64,000 nucleotides of DNA from Nostoc sp. LEGE 06077 (lineage in GTDB: Bacteria; Cyanobacteriota; Cyanobacteriia; Cyanobacteriales; Nostocaceae), in assembly GCF_015207705.1 (NCBI RefSeq), contig NZ_JADEWI010000026.1, positions 1 through 64,000 of the forward strand, read 5' to 3'. The notes under the pieces are model-generated. The model worked only from the letters and a program-made list of their open reading frames with translations. It ran no database searches and had not been told where the DNA came from. A program made the translations under genes and the position numbers. Below are positions 56,306 to 64,000 of the stretch, piece by piece; position 1 is the stretch's first letter; each line of letters opens with the position of its first letter.

Positions 56306-59227
56306 TTATTTATCTGCGACAACAGTCGGCCCTGCTGTCACCACCACAATTTTATCTGGGTGGAGTAACTCACGGGCGGCTTGATTGACTTGGGTAAGGG
56401 TAACTTGTTTGATTTTATCCGCGAAGGAATGTAGTTCTGTGATTTCCATACCTCGTACCTGATTCATCAGCATGGTATGTGCTAATTCTTCTGGGTCAGC
56501 GAGGGAAACTTTGTAGGTACTAATTAAGGTGTTCTTGGCTGTTTCAACATCATTTGCTGTTACGCCTTGTTGATGAATTTCTTGTAAGAGTTTGCGGGTA
56601 CTAGCGATCGCTTTGTGACTATCTTCAGGACTAGTTTGCATTTCAATCCAAAATGTCCCGACATTTTTTTGCGCTTGCAAGTAGCTATAAATACCGTAGG
56701 TTAAGCCTTGGCGATCGCGCACTTCTGCACCTAAGTAACTAGATAAGGTATCGCCCCCCAAGATTTGATTCAATACTAAAGCCGCGTAATATCGCGAGTC
56801 TTGACGGTTAATCCCTGTGTTACCCATAAAAGTAATAGACTGAGCTTTACCGACAATTACAGGGTTTACACTTAATCCCTTGTTAAGTACATTCACTGTT
56901 GGATATTGTATTGTTGGTGCTTGACCGCTAACTTGCCAGTCGTCAAATGCTTTTTGGATGAGCGATCGCACTTCGATAGGTGCAAAATCTCCTACAATCA
57001 CTAGCACTGTTGTATCTGGACGGTAATGTTTGGCTTTAAAAGCAATCACATCCTCACGCTTAATTCTTTGCAGACTCTTTTGGGTGGGAAAAGTATGCAG
57101 GGGATGTTGTTTCGGGTAAATGGATTGAACAAAAATTCTTTTGGCAACTTCTGCGGGATCATCTAATTCTTGTTTTAAGTCAGTTAAAGCTTGCTGGCGA
57201 TTCAATTCCCATTCTTTTTTGGGAAATGTACTGTTTTTCACAGCATCCGCTAAAGTTTGAATCAAGATGGGTAAGTCTGCGGCTAAAGCATCACCTTCAA
57301 TTCTGACACCTTCACGATAAGCGGTAAAATCGAGCGATGCGCCTCTATCTTCTAAGGCTTTAGCCAGAGTTAAGGCATTTTTGCTTTTTGTCCCACTCAT
57401 TAAGTTATCAGCCACCAGAGATGCTAGTCCAGCTTGATTTTCTAAATCAAATTCTGTTCCGGCTTTGATATGGCCGTTTAAAGTTACAGTAGGAGTACTT
57501 TTATCTGGTAATAGTAATACTCGTAGACCGTTATCTAAAGTGAATTGCTCTGGTAGCGCTGGGTTAGAAGTTTTATGATTTGCACTGTGGGAGGCTTGCT
57601 TAACAACCTCTGTGGTTTCCTCGATTGCTGGTAGGTACTTATCTAACTCGGATACAGTTGCAGAGGTAGCAACAGCTAAATTTTCTGTAGTTTGGTTTAA
57701 GTGTAATTTTTTACCAGTTTCGTTTGCGTCTGGAGTAGTTGGCTGGAACAACCCAACTACACGGGTTTCTGGTTTGAGGTATTTGTTGACTACATTAATA
57801 ATATCTGCGCCTGTCACCTGACTAACAGCGGCTAAATAACGTTCAGTATAACGATAGTCACCTGCGGTTGTTTCATCGTTACCTAATTGCATTGCTTGGC
57901 TGGTGATATCACGATTACTCAAAATCACTCCAGCTTCTACCTGCATTTTAGCCCTAGTGATTTCCTCTGGCTTGACTCCTTTTTGCGCTAAATTAGCGAT
58001 CGCTCGATTTAATACGGTTTGAATCTTTTGCAAATCTTGATGATCATCTGCTGTAACTAGCAACTCATACCAGCCAGCATCTTGCAAGGTGGAGACAGAT
58101 GCTGTGACTTCACTCGCTAAACCAGATTCCACTAAAGCCTGATATAGCCGCGAATTCCTTCCCTCTGTCAAAATGTAATCCATCACTTCTAAAGCAGGGA
58201 TATCTGGGTGATTTAAATCAGGTAGTGGATAAACTACTTGCAGCATTGCTGTAGCGCCCTGTTCTTTAAGTAAGATGGGAGTGCTGAGTTTTGAGTGCTG
58301 AGTTTTGAGTGCTGAGTGCTGAGTGCTGAATTCTGTAGCGGGGCGTTTAGCCCGTGTGGAGTTTTGAGTAAAAAATTCTTCCCCTTCCTCCTGCCCCCTG
58401 CCCCCTGCCTCCTGCCTCTTCGGTAATTTACCAAATATCTCTTTGACTGTTTCTAGAGTTTTTGTAGTTTGGAAATCTCCGACAATCACTAATACAGCAT
58501 TATCAGGAGTATAAAATTTCTGATAATATTCCCGAACTTGCTCAACTTGGAACTTTTCTACATCTGCTTTGTTACCACCAACAGGTAATCCGTAAGCATG
58601 GTTGGGAAATAGTGCTTGCATGACAGCACGGTTGAGGCGATATTCAGGACTATTTTCGTAGCCTTGTAATTCTGATATTACTACCCGTTTTTCATTGGCT
58701 AGTTGCTCAGGCTCAATGAGAGCATTTTGCATTCTATCTGCTTCTAGAATTAGCAGTGCTTTGAGTTTGTCACGTTCTACGGTGCCATAATAAGCTGTTT
58801 GGTCATAACTAGTAAAAGCGTTTGAGTCACTACCTAAAGCACTAAATAACTTACCAAATTGAACTGGACGGTTTTTTGTACCTTTGAACATCATGTGTTC
58901 CAGTTGATGTGCAATCCCATTCACCCCTGGTATTTCGTGGCGTGAGCCAACTTTGTACCACATTTGCACACTCACAACTGGCGCAGTATGTACTTCTTTA
59001 GTGAGAATAGTCAGACCATTTTCTAATACGGTTTTACGCACGTTTGCTGTGATAGTTGAGTTATTTATATGACTTGCAATCAATTTTGTTTTAATATTTT
59101 CGGATTTTAATATAGCTGTATACTTGCTGTTAGCTGGTTGATCAACTAGACAAAATACTGTAATTATCCAGAGACTTAACAGTAATAATGACCAACGATA
59201 TCTATACCCTCTAAAAAACACAGACAT
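56306..59227 (-). CDS. Tandem M16 zinc metallopeptidase
   Basis: This 973-residue exported protein (hydrophobic N-terminal segment about 10-28) has two M16 modules. The first has the inverted zinc motif H107-Q-L-E110-H111 and the distal Glu around 187 (EKRVVISELQGYEN). The second (about 560-970) lacks HxxEH and probably closes the chamber as in PqqL and mitochondrial processing peptidases. Residues 271-316 (RQEAGGRGQ ... STQHSALKTQ) are translated repeat DNA inserted between helices of the first module. It starts with ATG at 59227. The cupredoxin gene follows. Confidence 0.92.
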   Translation of the reverse strand: MSVFFRGYRYRWSLLLLSLWIITVFCLVDQPANSKYTAILKSENIKTKLIASHINNSTITANVRKTVLENGLTILTKEVHTAPVVSVQMWYKVGSRHEIPGVNGIAHQLEHMMFKGTKNRPVQFGKLFSALGSDSNAFTSYDQTAYYGTVERDKLKALLILEADRMQNALIEPEQLANEKRVVISELQGYENSPEYRLNRAVMQALFPNHAYGLPVGGNKADVEKFQVEQVREYYQKFYTPDNAVLVIVGDFQTTKTLETVKEIFGKLPKRQEAGGRGQEEGEEFFTQNSTRAKRPATEFSTQHSALKTQHSKLSTPILLKEQGATAMLQVVYPLPDLNHPDIPALEVMDYILTEGRNSRLYQALVESGLASEVTASVSTLQDAGWYELLVTADDHQDLQKIQTVLNRAIANLAQKGVKPEEITRAKMQVEAGVILSNRDITSQAMQLGNDETTAGDYRYTERYLAAVSQVTGADIINVVNKYLKPETRVVGLFQPTTPDANETGKKLHLNQTTENLAVATSATVSELDKYLPAIEETTEVVKQASHSANHKTSNPALPEQFTLDNGLRVLLLPDKSTPTVTLNGHIKAGTEFDLENQAGLASLVADNLMSGTKSKNALTLAKALEDRGASLDFTAYREGVRIEGDALAADLPILIQTLADAVKNSTFPKKEWELNRQQALTDLKQELDDPAEVAKRIFVQSIYPKQHPLHTFPTQKSLQRIKREDVIAFKAKHYRPDTTVLVIVGDFAPIEVRSLIQKAFDDWQVSGQAPTIQYPTVNVLNKGLSVNPVIVGKAQSITFMGNTGINRQDSRYYAALVLNQILGGDTLSSYLGAEVRDRQGLTYGIYSYLQAQKNVGTFWIEMQTSPEDSHKAIASTRKLLQEIHQQGVTANDVETAKNTLISTYKVSLADPEELAHTMLMNQVRGMEITELHSFADKIKQVTLTQVNQAARELLHPDKIVVVTAGPTVVADK
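58275..58420. repeat. In-frame STRR block inside the M16 peptidase gene
   Basis: The block joins several short repeats: GAGTGCTGAGTTTT/GAGTGCT copies (about 58279-58330), a palindrome GCGGGGCGTTTAGCCCG (about 58339-58355), and a CCTGCCCCCTGCC series (about 58389-58416). All three are usual intergenic repeats in Nostocales, yet the block is a multiple of three with no stop in the coding frame. Confidence 0.85.
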
Positions 59228-59373
59228 TTTTTTGGTAGATGTATTTAAATTAAATTACATATTTATAAGCGCGGTTCACAATAGTCTAGTCTTTCTTTGG
59301 GATCAGTGAAATCAGCGACACTACCAAATAAAAATTAGTCTAGTAATAAAAGTATATAAAGAGAGCAGCTAAC

Positions 59374-59817
59374 TTAACCAAGTTGAGCTAAAAGCCGAAT
59401 AAATTCTAAAGGTAAATTATCACTGTCTGCAATAAAGGCTACTTCCCAGATGCGATCGCCTATTTGCTGTTGTGTTGGCTCTAACAGGACTTTGAGGGGT
59501 GATAATTGTTCTGGCTGGCTTTGTGATGCTAATGCAAAGCGTGTTTTTAAATCTCTTAGCCAGCTAGGTAAATCTGGGGTGAAATCCGTTAAATCAAAGG
59601 ATAAATGATAGTACCCCACATAATGCTCATCATCAAAAGCATCGGGCGCTGGTTTTGGTTCGGGAATTTGAATCAGTTCAATTCGACCGCTTAATCCTTC
59701 CATCCAACAAGCCAGGGTATAGCCTGTAGTAAAGCGTTCACATACTGTAAACCCCAACAACTCATAAAATGCGATCGCTCGATAAATATTCCCAGTACGG
59801 ATAGAAGCGTGGTGCAT
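59374..59817 (-). CDS. VOC-family (glyoxalase-fold) protein
   Basis: This 147-residue protein has two beta-alpha-beta-beta-beta units of the VOC fold: MHHASIRTGNIYRAIAFYELLGF starts with the metal-type His, and HLSFDLTDF opens the second half. Relatives include glyoxalase I, but the substrate and metal use cannot be told. It starts with ATG at 59817. The leader upstream holds heptamer repeats. Confidence 0.85.
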   Translation of the reverse strand: MHHASIRTGNIYRAIAFYELLGFTVCERFTTGYTLACWMEGLSGRIELIQIPEPKPAPDAFDDEHYVGYYHLSFDLTDFTPDLPSWLRDLKTRFALASQSQPEQLSPLKVLLEPTQQQIGDRIWEVAFIADSDNLPLEFIRLLAQLG

Positions 59818-59926
59818 AGTTTAAAAAGTATGAAGTGTAAAGTATGAAGGATAAAGTTAAGAAATCTTTTGTACTTACTCACTTTTTATACCTAGAAAAA
59901 TTCCCAGATTTAATAGTTAAAGTAAT

Positions 59927-59953
59927 TTCATACTTCATACTTCATACTTCAGT
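59927..59953. repeat. Heptamer repeat (TTCATAC) between VOC and TIGR02652 genes
   Basis: Three tandem TTCATAC units followed by TTCAG belong to the same STRR family as the tract upstream of sufS. Inverted copies (AGTATGAAG-type) occur nearby at about 59826-59851. Confidence 0.8.
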
Positions 59954-59954
59954 C

Positions 59955-60467
59955 TTATTCAAACAACCTAAAATAAGGGTAGCGCACAGGAACTCCCGGC
60001 TCTTTTTCCAAATCGAAATTAATCACTTCCCAGCACGGTTCTTCTGCGGAATCGGGACTAAATTCTACTGGTAAGCCATAAAGTCGCGCCGATGTCGTCT
60101 CTGGCTGTCCAGAACGCCAAGGAGTGCTGCGTTCTAAGTAGCCACTCATCAACTCCTGATAACGTCTGGCGATAACTACCCTTGTTGCTCGGTAGCCTTG
60201 GGTATACAGTTTGTCTAAAGCTTCGTGAATTTCAAACCGTATCCCATCAGGATGAGTGTGTTGTCTATACCATTCCCCATTCCATCTGCGCCAATGACGA
60301 CCTGACTGTAGATGAATTAACTCCTCAGTCGTAGGGTTGGCTTCAAACGCGCCATGACGAGGACAAAGGTAGGTATCTGTAAGTGTCAAAGCCGGAATAG
60401 TTTGCCGACAATGGGGACACTGAATTTCGTGACCAAATATTGGGTACTGCAAACCTGGATTCATCAT
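59955..60467 (-). CDS. TIGR02652 family cyanobacterial protein
   Basis: This 170-residue protein begins with a CxxC zinc-ribbon-like pair (IQCPHCRQTIPA ... YLCPRHGAF) followed by the conserved RHWRRWNGEWYRQH segment. It belongs to the cyanobacteria-only family TIGR02652, of unknown function. Two Met codons at 60467 and 60464 are both possible starts. It is divergent from the gamma-carbonic anhydrase gene. Confidence 0.88.
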   Translation of the reverse strand: MMNPGLQYPIFGHEIQCPHCRQTIPALTLTDTYLCPRHGAFEANPTTEELIHLQSGRHWRRWNGEWYRQHTHPDGIRFEIHEALDKLYTQGYRATRVVIARRYQELMSGYLERSTPWRSGQPETTSARLYGLPVEFSPDSAEEPCWEVINFDLEKEPGVPVRYPYFRLFE

Positions 60468-60709
60468 GAAGTGCGTACAAACATAATTTCTTCTTCACTA
60501 GCACCATTAGGTTCGATTTTACACTTCGGCTCCTCCATCTTGGGCAAATTGTTGGCAACTGCACGGAAACGTGTTTGCAGTTTAGAACAATTGTAAACTG
60601 TGTTTTCCTCAGTGTAGAGGTTTAACAACATGATAATCTAGTTGTGTAACCAGCCCCGCAAAGGTTGGAGTTTCTCCAGTGTTCCTGGGTACCATATTTC
60701 TATTCTATC

Positions 60710-61279
60710 GTGTCTACTGCTTCTTACTGGCCATCTCCTGATTTTTCTCCAGCAGCCTTCGTCGCAGATAACGCTGTTGTTATTGGTTCTGTGAAAATTC
60801 AAGCAGGTGTAAGCATTTGGTATGGAGCAGTCATTAGGGCAGATGTCGAACGAATTGAGATTGGTGAATGCACCAATATCCAAGATGGAGCCATTCTCCA
60901 CGGCGACCCTGGTTTGCCCACTATTTTAGAAGATCATGTGACTGTAGGACATCGTGCTGTGATACATTCTGCCTATATTGAACGTGGCAGTTTGATTGGC
61001 ATCGGGGCAGTAGTTTTAGATGGTGTCAGGGTGGGCAGTGGTAGTATTATCGGTGCAGGCGCAGTCGTGACCAAAGATGTACCGCCTTTATCTTTAGTTG
61101 TGGGTGTTCCTGGTAAAGTTTTACGTCAACTGAGCGAAACCGAAGCCGCAGAACTAATCGAACACGCTGAACGTTACAAAAAGTTAGCCTTAGTTCATGC
61201 TGGCAAGGGTAGTGACTTGGGTTTTATGCTCCGTGAAGGAGAAAATGGAACAAGGGAAGGGAAAAGAACTCATGACTAA
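60710..61279 (+). CDS. Gamma-carbonic anhydrase family protein
   Basis: This left-handed beta-helix protein (189 aa) of the CcmM/CaiE/YrdA family has hexapeptide repeats (GAVIRAD, GECTNIQDGAILHGD, IGIGAVVLDGVRVGSGSIIGAGAVV). The three zinc His residues are present: ILHGD, VGHRAV and VIHSAY. Full zinc ligands suggest real carbonic anhydrase potential. I chose the GTG at 60710 (VSTASYWPSPDFSPAAF); a TTG at 60665 would add 15 unlikely residues. Not fused to RuBisCO-like repeats, so not CcmM. Confidence 0.9.
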   Translation: MSTASYWPSPDFSPAAFVADNAVVIGSVKIQAGVSIWYGAVIRADVERIEIGECTNIQDGAILHGDPGLPTILEDHVTVGHRAVIHSAYIERGSLIGIGAVVLDGVRVGSGSIIGAGAVVTKDVPPLSLVVGVPGKVLRQLSETEAAELIEHAERYKKLALVHAGKGSDLGFMLREGENGTREGKRTHD

Positions 61280-61398
61280 TGACAAAATTTAATCTTTCTT
61301 TACATAGAAGTTGGGAAAAAATGCCCACTTCAGCTAAAAATAAAAATGAGAAGAGTTGATAAAACTTTAATTTCTACTTAACAGAGGGGTTCTAAATT

Positions 61399-61524
61399 AT
61401 GGATATCGATTTTCGTGTAGCGATCGTTTTAGCGCCTATCGCTGTTGCAGCTGGCTGGGCTGTGTTTAACATTGGTGCAGCAGCTTTGAGACAAGTTCAA
61501 AACTTTTTAAACAGAGAAGCCTAA
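61399..61524 (+). CDS. psbY: Photosystem II protein Y
   Basis: This 41-residue protein starts at an ATG after AGAGGGG and reads [20 protein letters not shown] then [21 protein letters not shown]. It has one membrane segment (residues 8-28). Sequence, length and topology fit the PSII low-molecular-mass subunit PsbY of Nostocales. The gene is separate from its neighbours and is followed by a terminator. The short length explains why it is easily missed. Confidence 0.92.
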   Translation: MDIDFRVAIVLAPIAVAAGWAVFNIGAAALRQVQNFLNREA

Positions 61525-61550
61525 ACATAAATTTACATTACCACCTTCAA

Positions 61551-61586
61551 ACCGACTGTTTCTGGTAAAGGGCAGTCGGTTTTGTT
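61551..61586 (+). terminator. Terminator of psbY
   Basis: ACCGACTG (61551-61558) pairs with CAGTCGGT (61573-61580) and is followed by TTTGTT. Confidence 0.7.
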
Positions 61587-61699
61587 GATAGAAGGCAGAA
61601 GGCAGTGGTTCGGCTCCTTTCGGCTTCGCTCAAGGCAAGTCGCTCACCAACCAGAGGCAGAAGGTTAAAAAATAAAATTTCACACTTCATACTTCATTT

Positions 61700-62941
61700 G
61701 TGAATATCGACTCCTTACTTCAACCCTTGCAACATTTTGGTGTAAATCTGGGACTCTCACGCATTGTCAAACTGTTGGCAAACCTAGGCAATCCCCACGA
61801 TCGCATTTCAGTAATTCACGTTGCTGGTACAAATGGTAAAGGTTCTGTCTGTGCATATCTCTCTTCAGTACTTACAGAAGCGGGTTATCGCACAGGGCGT
61901 TACATTTCGCCCCATCTCATTGATTGGACAGAAAGAATTTGTATCAATGAACAGCCAATTTCTTCAGAGGAATTGAGTCAACTTGTACAAACAGTCCAGG
62001 CGGCTGTTTCTGGTGATGACGAATATCCCACTCAGTTTGAGATTATTACCGCAGCAGCTTGGTTGTATTTTGCCCAGCAACAAATTGATATCGCAGTAAT
62101 AGAAGTTGGGTTAGGTGGCCGTTTAGATGCGACTAATGTCTGTTCTGAACCTTTAGTGACAGTGATTACTTCCATTAGCCGCGAACATTGGCAACAATTA
62201 GGGCCGACGGTAGCTGATATTGCTAGAGAAAAAGCAGGAATTATCAAGCCTGGGTGTCCGGTTGTTATGGGTTCATTGCCAACTGATGCCGAAAAAGTTG
62301 TGCGATCGCGTGCCGAAGAATTACAATCTCCAATATTTACACCCCAACCCGCCCTGCAAATATCTCCCGGATGGGCAGAATATCAGACACTTCAATATCC
62401 TTTACCATTACAAGGGCAAATTCAATTAACTAATTCAGCTTTAGCTTTAGCAACATTAGAAATTCTCCAACAAAAAGGATGGAAAATTTCTCAATCAGCC
62501 ATCATCAACGGTATGGGAAACACCAAATGGCCAGGACGAATGCAATGGCTGATTTGGCACAATCATAAACTATTAATTGATGGCGCACATAACCCCGCAG
62601 CGGCTCAGGTATTGCGTAATTATATTGATAGTTTAAATAATCAAAATGTAACTTGGATCATGGGAATGCTCTCAACAAAAGAGCATAGCAAAATTTTTCA
62701 AGCTTTACTCCGAACAGGCGATAAATTATATTTAGTCCCAGTCCCAGATAATAGTTCAGCCAATCCCACAGAATTAGCAAATCTGGCTAATAATATTTTT
62801 CCAGGACTAAGTTTTTGTCAGACATACAATGATTTATCCTCAGCATTAGAATCTGCATTTACTGACACAAATAATTTAGTAGTTTTGTGTGGTTCCCTTT
62901 ATTTAATTGGTCATTTCTTAGCAACATTAAATCACGCATAA
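61700..62941 (+). CDS. folC: Folylpolyglutamate / dihydrofolate synthase
   Basis: FolC adds glutamate to dihydropteroate and folates in the cytosol. The 413-residue Mur-ligase-fold protein has the P-loop VAGTNGKGSVCAYLS, the GGRLDATNV motif, REHWQQLG and LLIDGAHNPAAAQVL in the C-terminal domain. It starts with GTG at 61700, in a leader that holds short repeats. A strong hairpin follows and separates it from the convergent sugar-binding protein gene. Confidence 0.95.
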   Translation: MNIDSLLQPLQHFGVNLGLSRIVKLLANLGNPHDRISVIHVAGTNGKGSVCAYLSSVLTEAGYRTGRYISPHLIDWTERICINEQPISSEELSQLVQTVQAAVSGDDEYPTQFEIITAAAWLYFAQQQIDIAVIEVGLGGRLDATNVCSEPLVTVITSISREHWQQLGPTVADIAREKAGIIKPGCPVVMGSLPTDAEKVVRSRAEELQSPIFTPQPALQISPGWAEYQTLQYPLPLQGQIQLTNSALALATLEILQQKGWKISQSAIINGMGNTKWPGRMQWLIWHNHKLLIDGAHNPAAAQVLRNYIDSLNNQNVTWIMGMLSTKEHSKIFQALLRTGDKLYLVPVPDNSSANPTELANLANNIFPGLSFCQTYNDLSSALESAFTDTNNLVVLCGSLYLIGHFLATLNHA

Positions 62942-62949
62942 ACAAAAAT

Positions 62950-62978
62950 AACCCCGACTTCTTCAAGAAGTCGGGGTT
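62950..62978. terminator. Bidirectional terminator between folC and the sugar-binding protein gene
   Basis: AACCCCGACTTCTT and AAGAAGTCGGGGTT (62950-62963 / 62965-62978) form a long perfect stem, suited to end transcription from both converging genes. Confidence 0.75.
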
Positions 62979-62993
62979 ATGAGACTTTCAAAG

Positions 62994-64000
62994 TTAACGA
63001 TTATTCCACTGTTGCGCTGCATCTTCAACAGCTTTATCTACAGTTTTCTGACCTAACATAGCTGCTTGTAAATTGTCATAAACTGCTTTTTGCAATTTCT
63101 TGAAATCTTTTAGTTTTGGTGTTAAAACCTCAGCTTGTTGTAATTGTGTAGCGCTAATAACTCTGGCTTTTTCAACTGTAGAAGCATTAACTGACATATC
63201 TTTAAAGTAACTATTAGATAGTGCTTTAGTTGTCGAAGGTAAAACATTAGCAGCTTTAGCAAAAGCTAATTGATTTTCATCATTAGTCACAAATAAAGCA
63301 AACTTAGTCGCCGCATCAGGATGTTTAGTAGCGCGAGGAATAATTACATTCATCACTGCTACATTTTTCTTACCTGTATCGCCAGTAATTTGTGGTGCTA
63401 TAGCTGATGCTTGTGCAATTTTTGGCGCATTATTAGCTATGGTTTTGAGAAATTCTGGCCCCGAAGCTAAAAACGCAGTTTCACCAGATTGATATAAATC
63501 AATAGCATGACGATGGCCTTGGGTTAACACCTCTTTGGGGAGTAGTCCTTTTTTGTATAAATCAACCCAATATTGAAATGCAGCTTTACCTTGTGGTGAG
63601 TTAAAAGCTGCTTTACCTTCAGCATCGACTAAAGTCACTCCCATCTGTACCAAAGACTCCATCACTTCACCGGAATCTTGCGGTGCAAAAGTGATAAAGA
63701 AAGCATACTTACCAGTCTTATCTTTAATTTGTTGTGCGACTTGTGCTAATTCTGCGTATGTAGCCGGTGGTTTACTGATACCTGCCTGTTTCAATAAATC
63801 AGTGTTATAAATAGTTAACCGTGTTGTGAGATACCAGGGAATTCCAAAACTTTTGCCATTAAGTGTACTGGCTTTCCAAATATTAGGTAAATATGCAGAA
63901 CGCACATCTTGGGGAATTGTGGTATCTAAGTCTAACCACGCATTTCGTCCTGCTAATTGGGACGCAAAATCTGGATTGAGGTTAACAACATCAGGTGGCG
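62994..64000 (-). CDS. Sugar ABC transporter substrate-binding protein (partial, 5' end outside)
   Basis: The frame stays open to the right edge (visible N-terminal side PPDVVNLNPDFASQLAGRN), so at least 335 residues are present and the start and signal peptide are beyond the window. It is a family-1 extracellular solute-binding protein (CUT1/MalE-UgpB type), with the hinge-region segments FGIPWYLTTRLTIYNTDLLKQAG, KGLLPKEVLTQGH and the C-terminal DAAQQWNNR. Ligand unknown; a glycoside, sugar or glycerol-phosphate type is likely. The lone CUT1 permease at 27977 is a possible but unproven partner. Confidence 0.92.
   Translation of the reverse strand, partial: PPDVVNLNPDFASQLAGRNAWLDLDTTIPQDVRSAYLPNIWKASTLNGKSFGIPWYLTTRLTIYNTDLLKQAGISKPPATYAELAQVAQQIKDKTGKYAFFITFAPQDSGEVMESLVQMGVTLVDAEGKAAFNSPQGKAAFQYWVDLYKKGLLPKEVLTQGHRHAIDLYQSGETAFLASGPEFLKTIANNAPKIAQASAIAPQITGDTGKKNVAVMNVIIPRATKHPDAATKFALFVTNDENQLAFAKAANVLPSTTKALSNSYFKDMSVNASTVEKARVISATQLQQAEVLTPKLKDFKKLQKAVYDNLQAAMLGQKTVDKAVEDAAQQWNNR

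Noticed and set aside
58234-58434. Short basic frame with RRGRRQGAGGRRKG
   Set aside because: It is an out-of-frame reading of repeat DNA inside the M16 peptidase gene.
60665-60709. TTG start for the gamma-carbonic anhydrase
   Set aside because: It adds residues not seen in the family; GTG at 60710 gives the expected VSTASYW start.

Overview
This window comes from a filamentous, heterocyst-type cyanobacterium of the Nostocales (Nostoc/Anabaena/Calothrix relatives). The evidence is the psbA 3' end at the left edge, a psbY gene, a cyanobacterial suf operon with SufR, many GCGATCGC (HIP1) octamers, short tandem heptamer repeats typical of Nostoc genomes, a small Mo-nitrogenase C-terminal-domain protein, and several cyanobacteria-only families (DUF3727, DUF4079, TIGR02652). 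Base composition is AT-leaning. I found no tRNA, rRNA or CRISPR array.

Layout. 1-11.7 kb is mostly housekeeping: psbA end, a fused peptide-type ABC ATPase, an unusual receiver protein, a Crp-type regulator, proB, a YqeG-like phosphatase, DUF3727, ruvX, acetyltransferases, an OmpR-type regulator and a methyltransferase. 12-19 kb is signalling: a CHASE3/PAS kinase, a stand-alone receiver and a receiver-kinase on the plus strand, then on the minus strand a DM13 secreted protein, a DUF4079 membrane protein and a translationally coupled sensor kinase. 19.3-25.6 kb is a cell-surface/glycan block (BcsA-like synthase, PIG-V-like and GT39-type glycosyltransferases, an OlsB-like acyltransferase). 26-31.4 kb carries radC, an Mnx/GDT1-type Mn exporter under a yybP-ykoY riboswitch, a sugar ABC permease, DUF1003, a CadD-like transporter and a secreted protein. 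31.6-34.1 kb is a TPR-CHAT caspase-like protein.

34.8-40.8 kb is sufR divergent from sufBCDS (Fe-S cluster assembly), with two SufR operators between them. 40.9-49.1 kb is a chemotaxis-type operon (cheW, cheR, two MCPs, a Cys-rich cheW, cheA) that is decaying: cheA is cut by an IS remnant, its receiver is fused to an unrelated histidine kinase, and one of the two MCPs has a 4-nt frameshift inside a tract nearly identical to its neighbour. 49.4-51.8 kb is an accessory patch with a Panacea-antitoxin/RelE-like toxin pair and a PIN-domain protein.

51.9-64 kb returns to core functions: an Hsp70-like protein, uvsE, map, a cupredoxin, a double M16 peptidase with repeat DNA inserted in frame, a VOC protein, TIGR02652, a gamma-carbonic anhydrase, psbY, folC and the 3' part of a sugar-binding protein gene.

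The best candidates for little-described biology are the three-way RNA switch in front of the Mn exporter, the DM13-DUF4079-kinase set, the receiver whose phospho-acceptor Asp is Glu, the REC-kinase chimera formed beside an IS scar, and tandem-repeat DNA translated inside sufD and the M16 peptidase.
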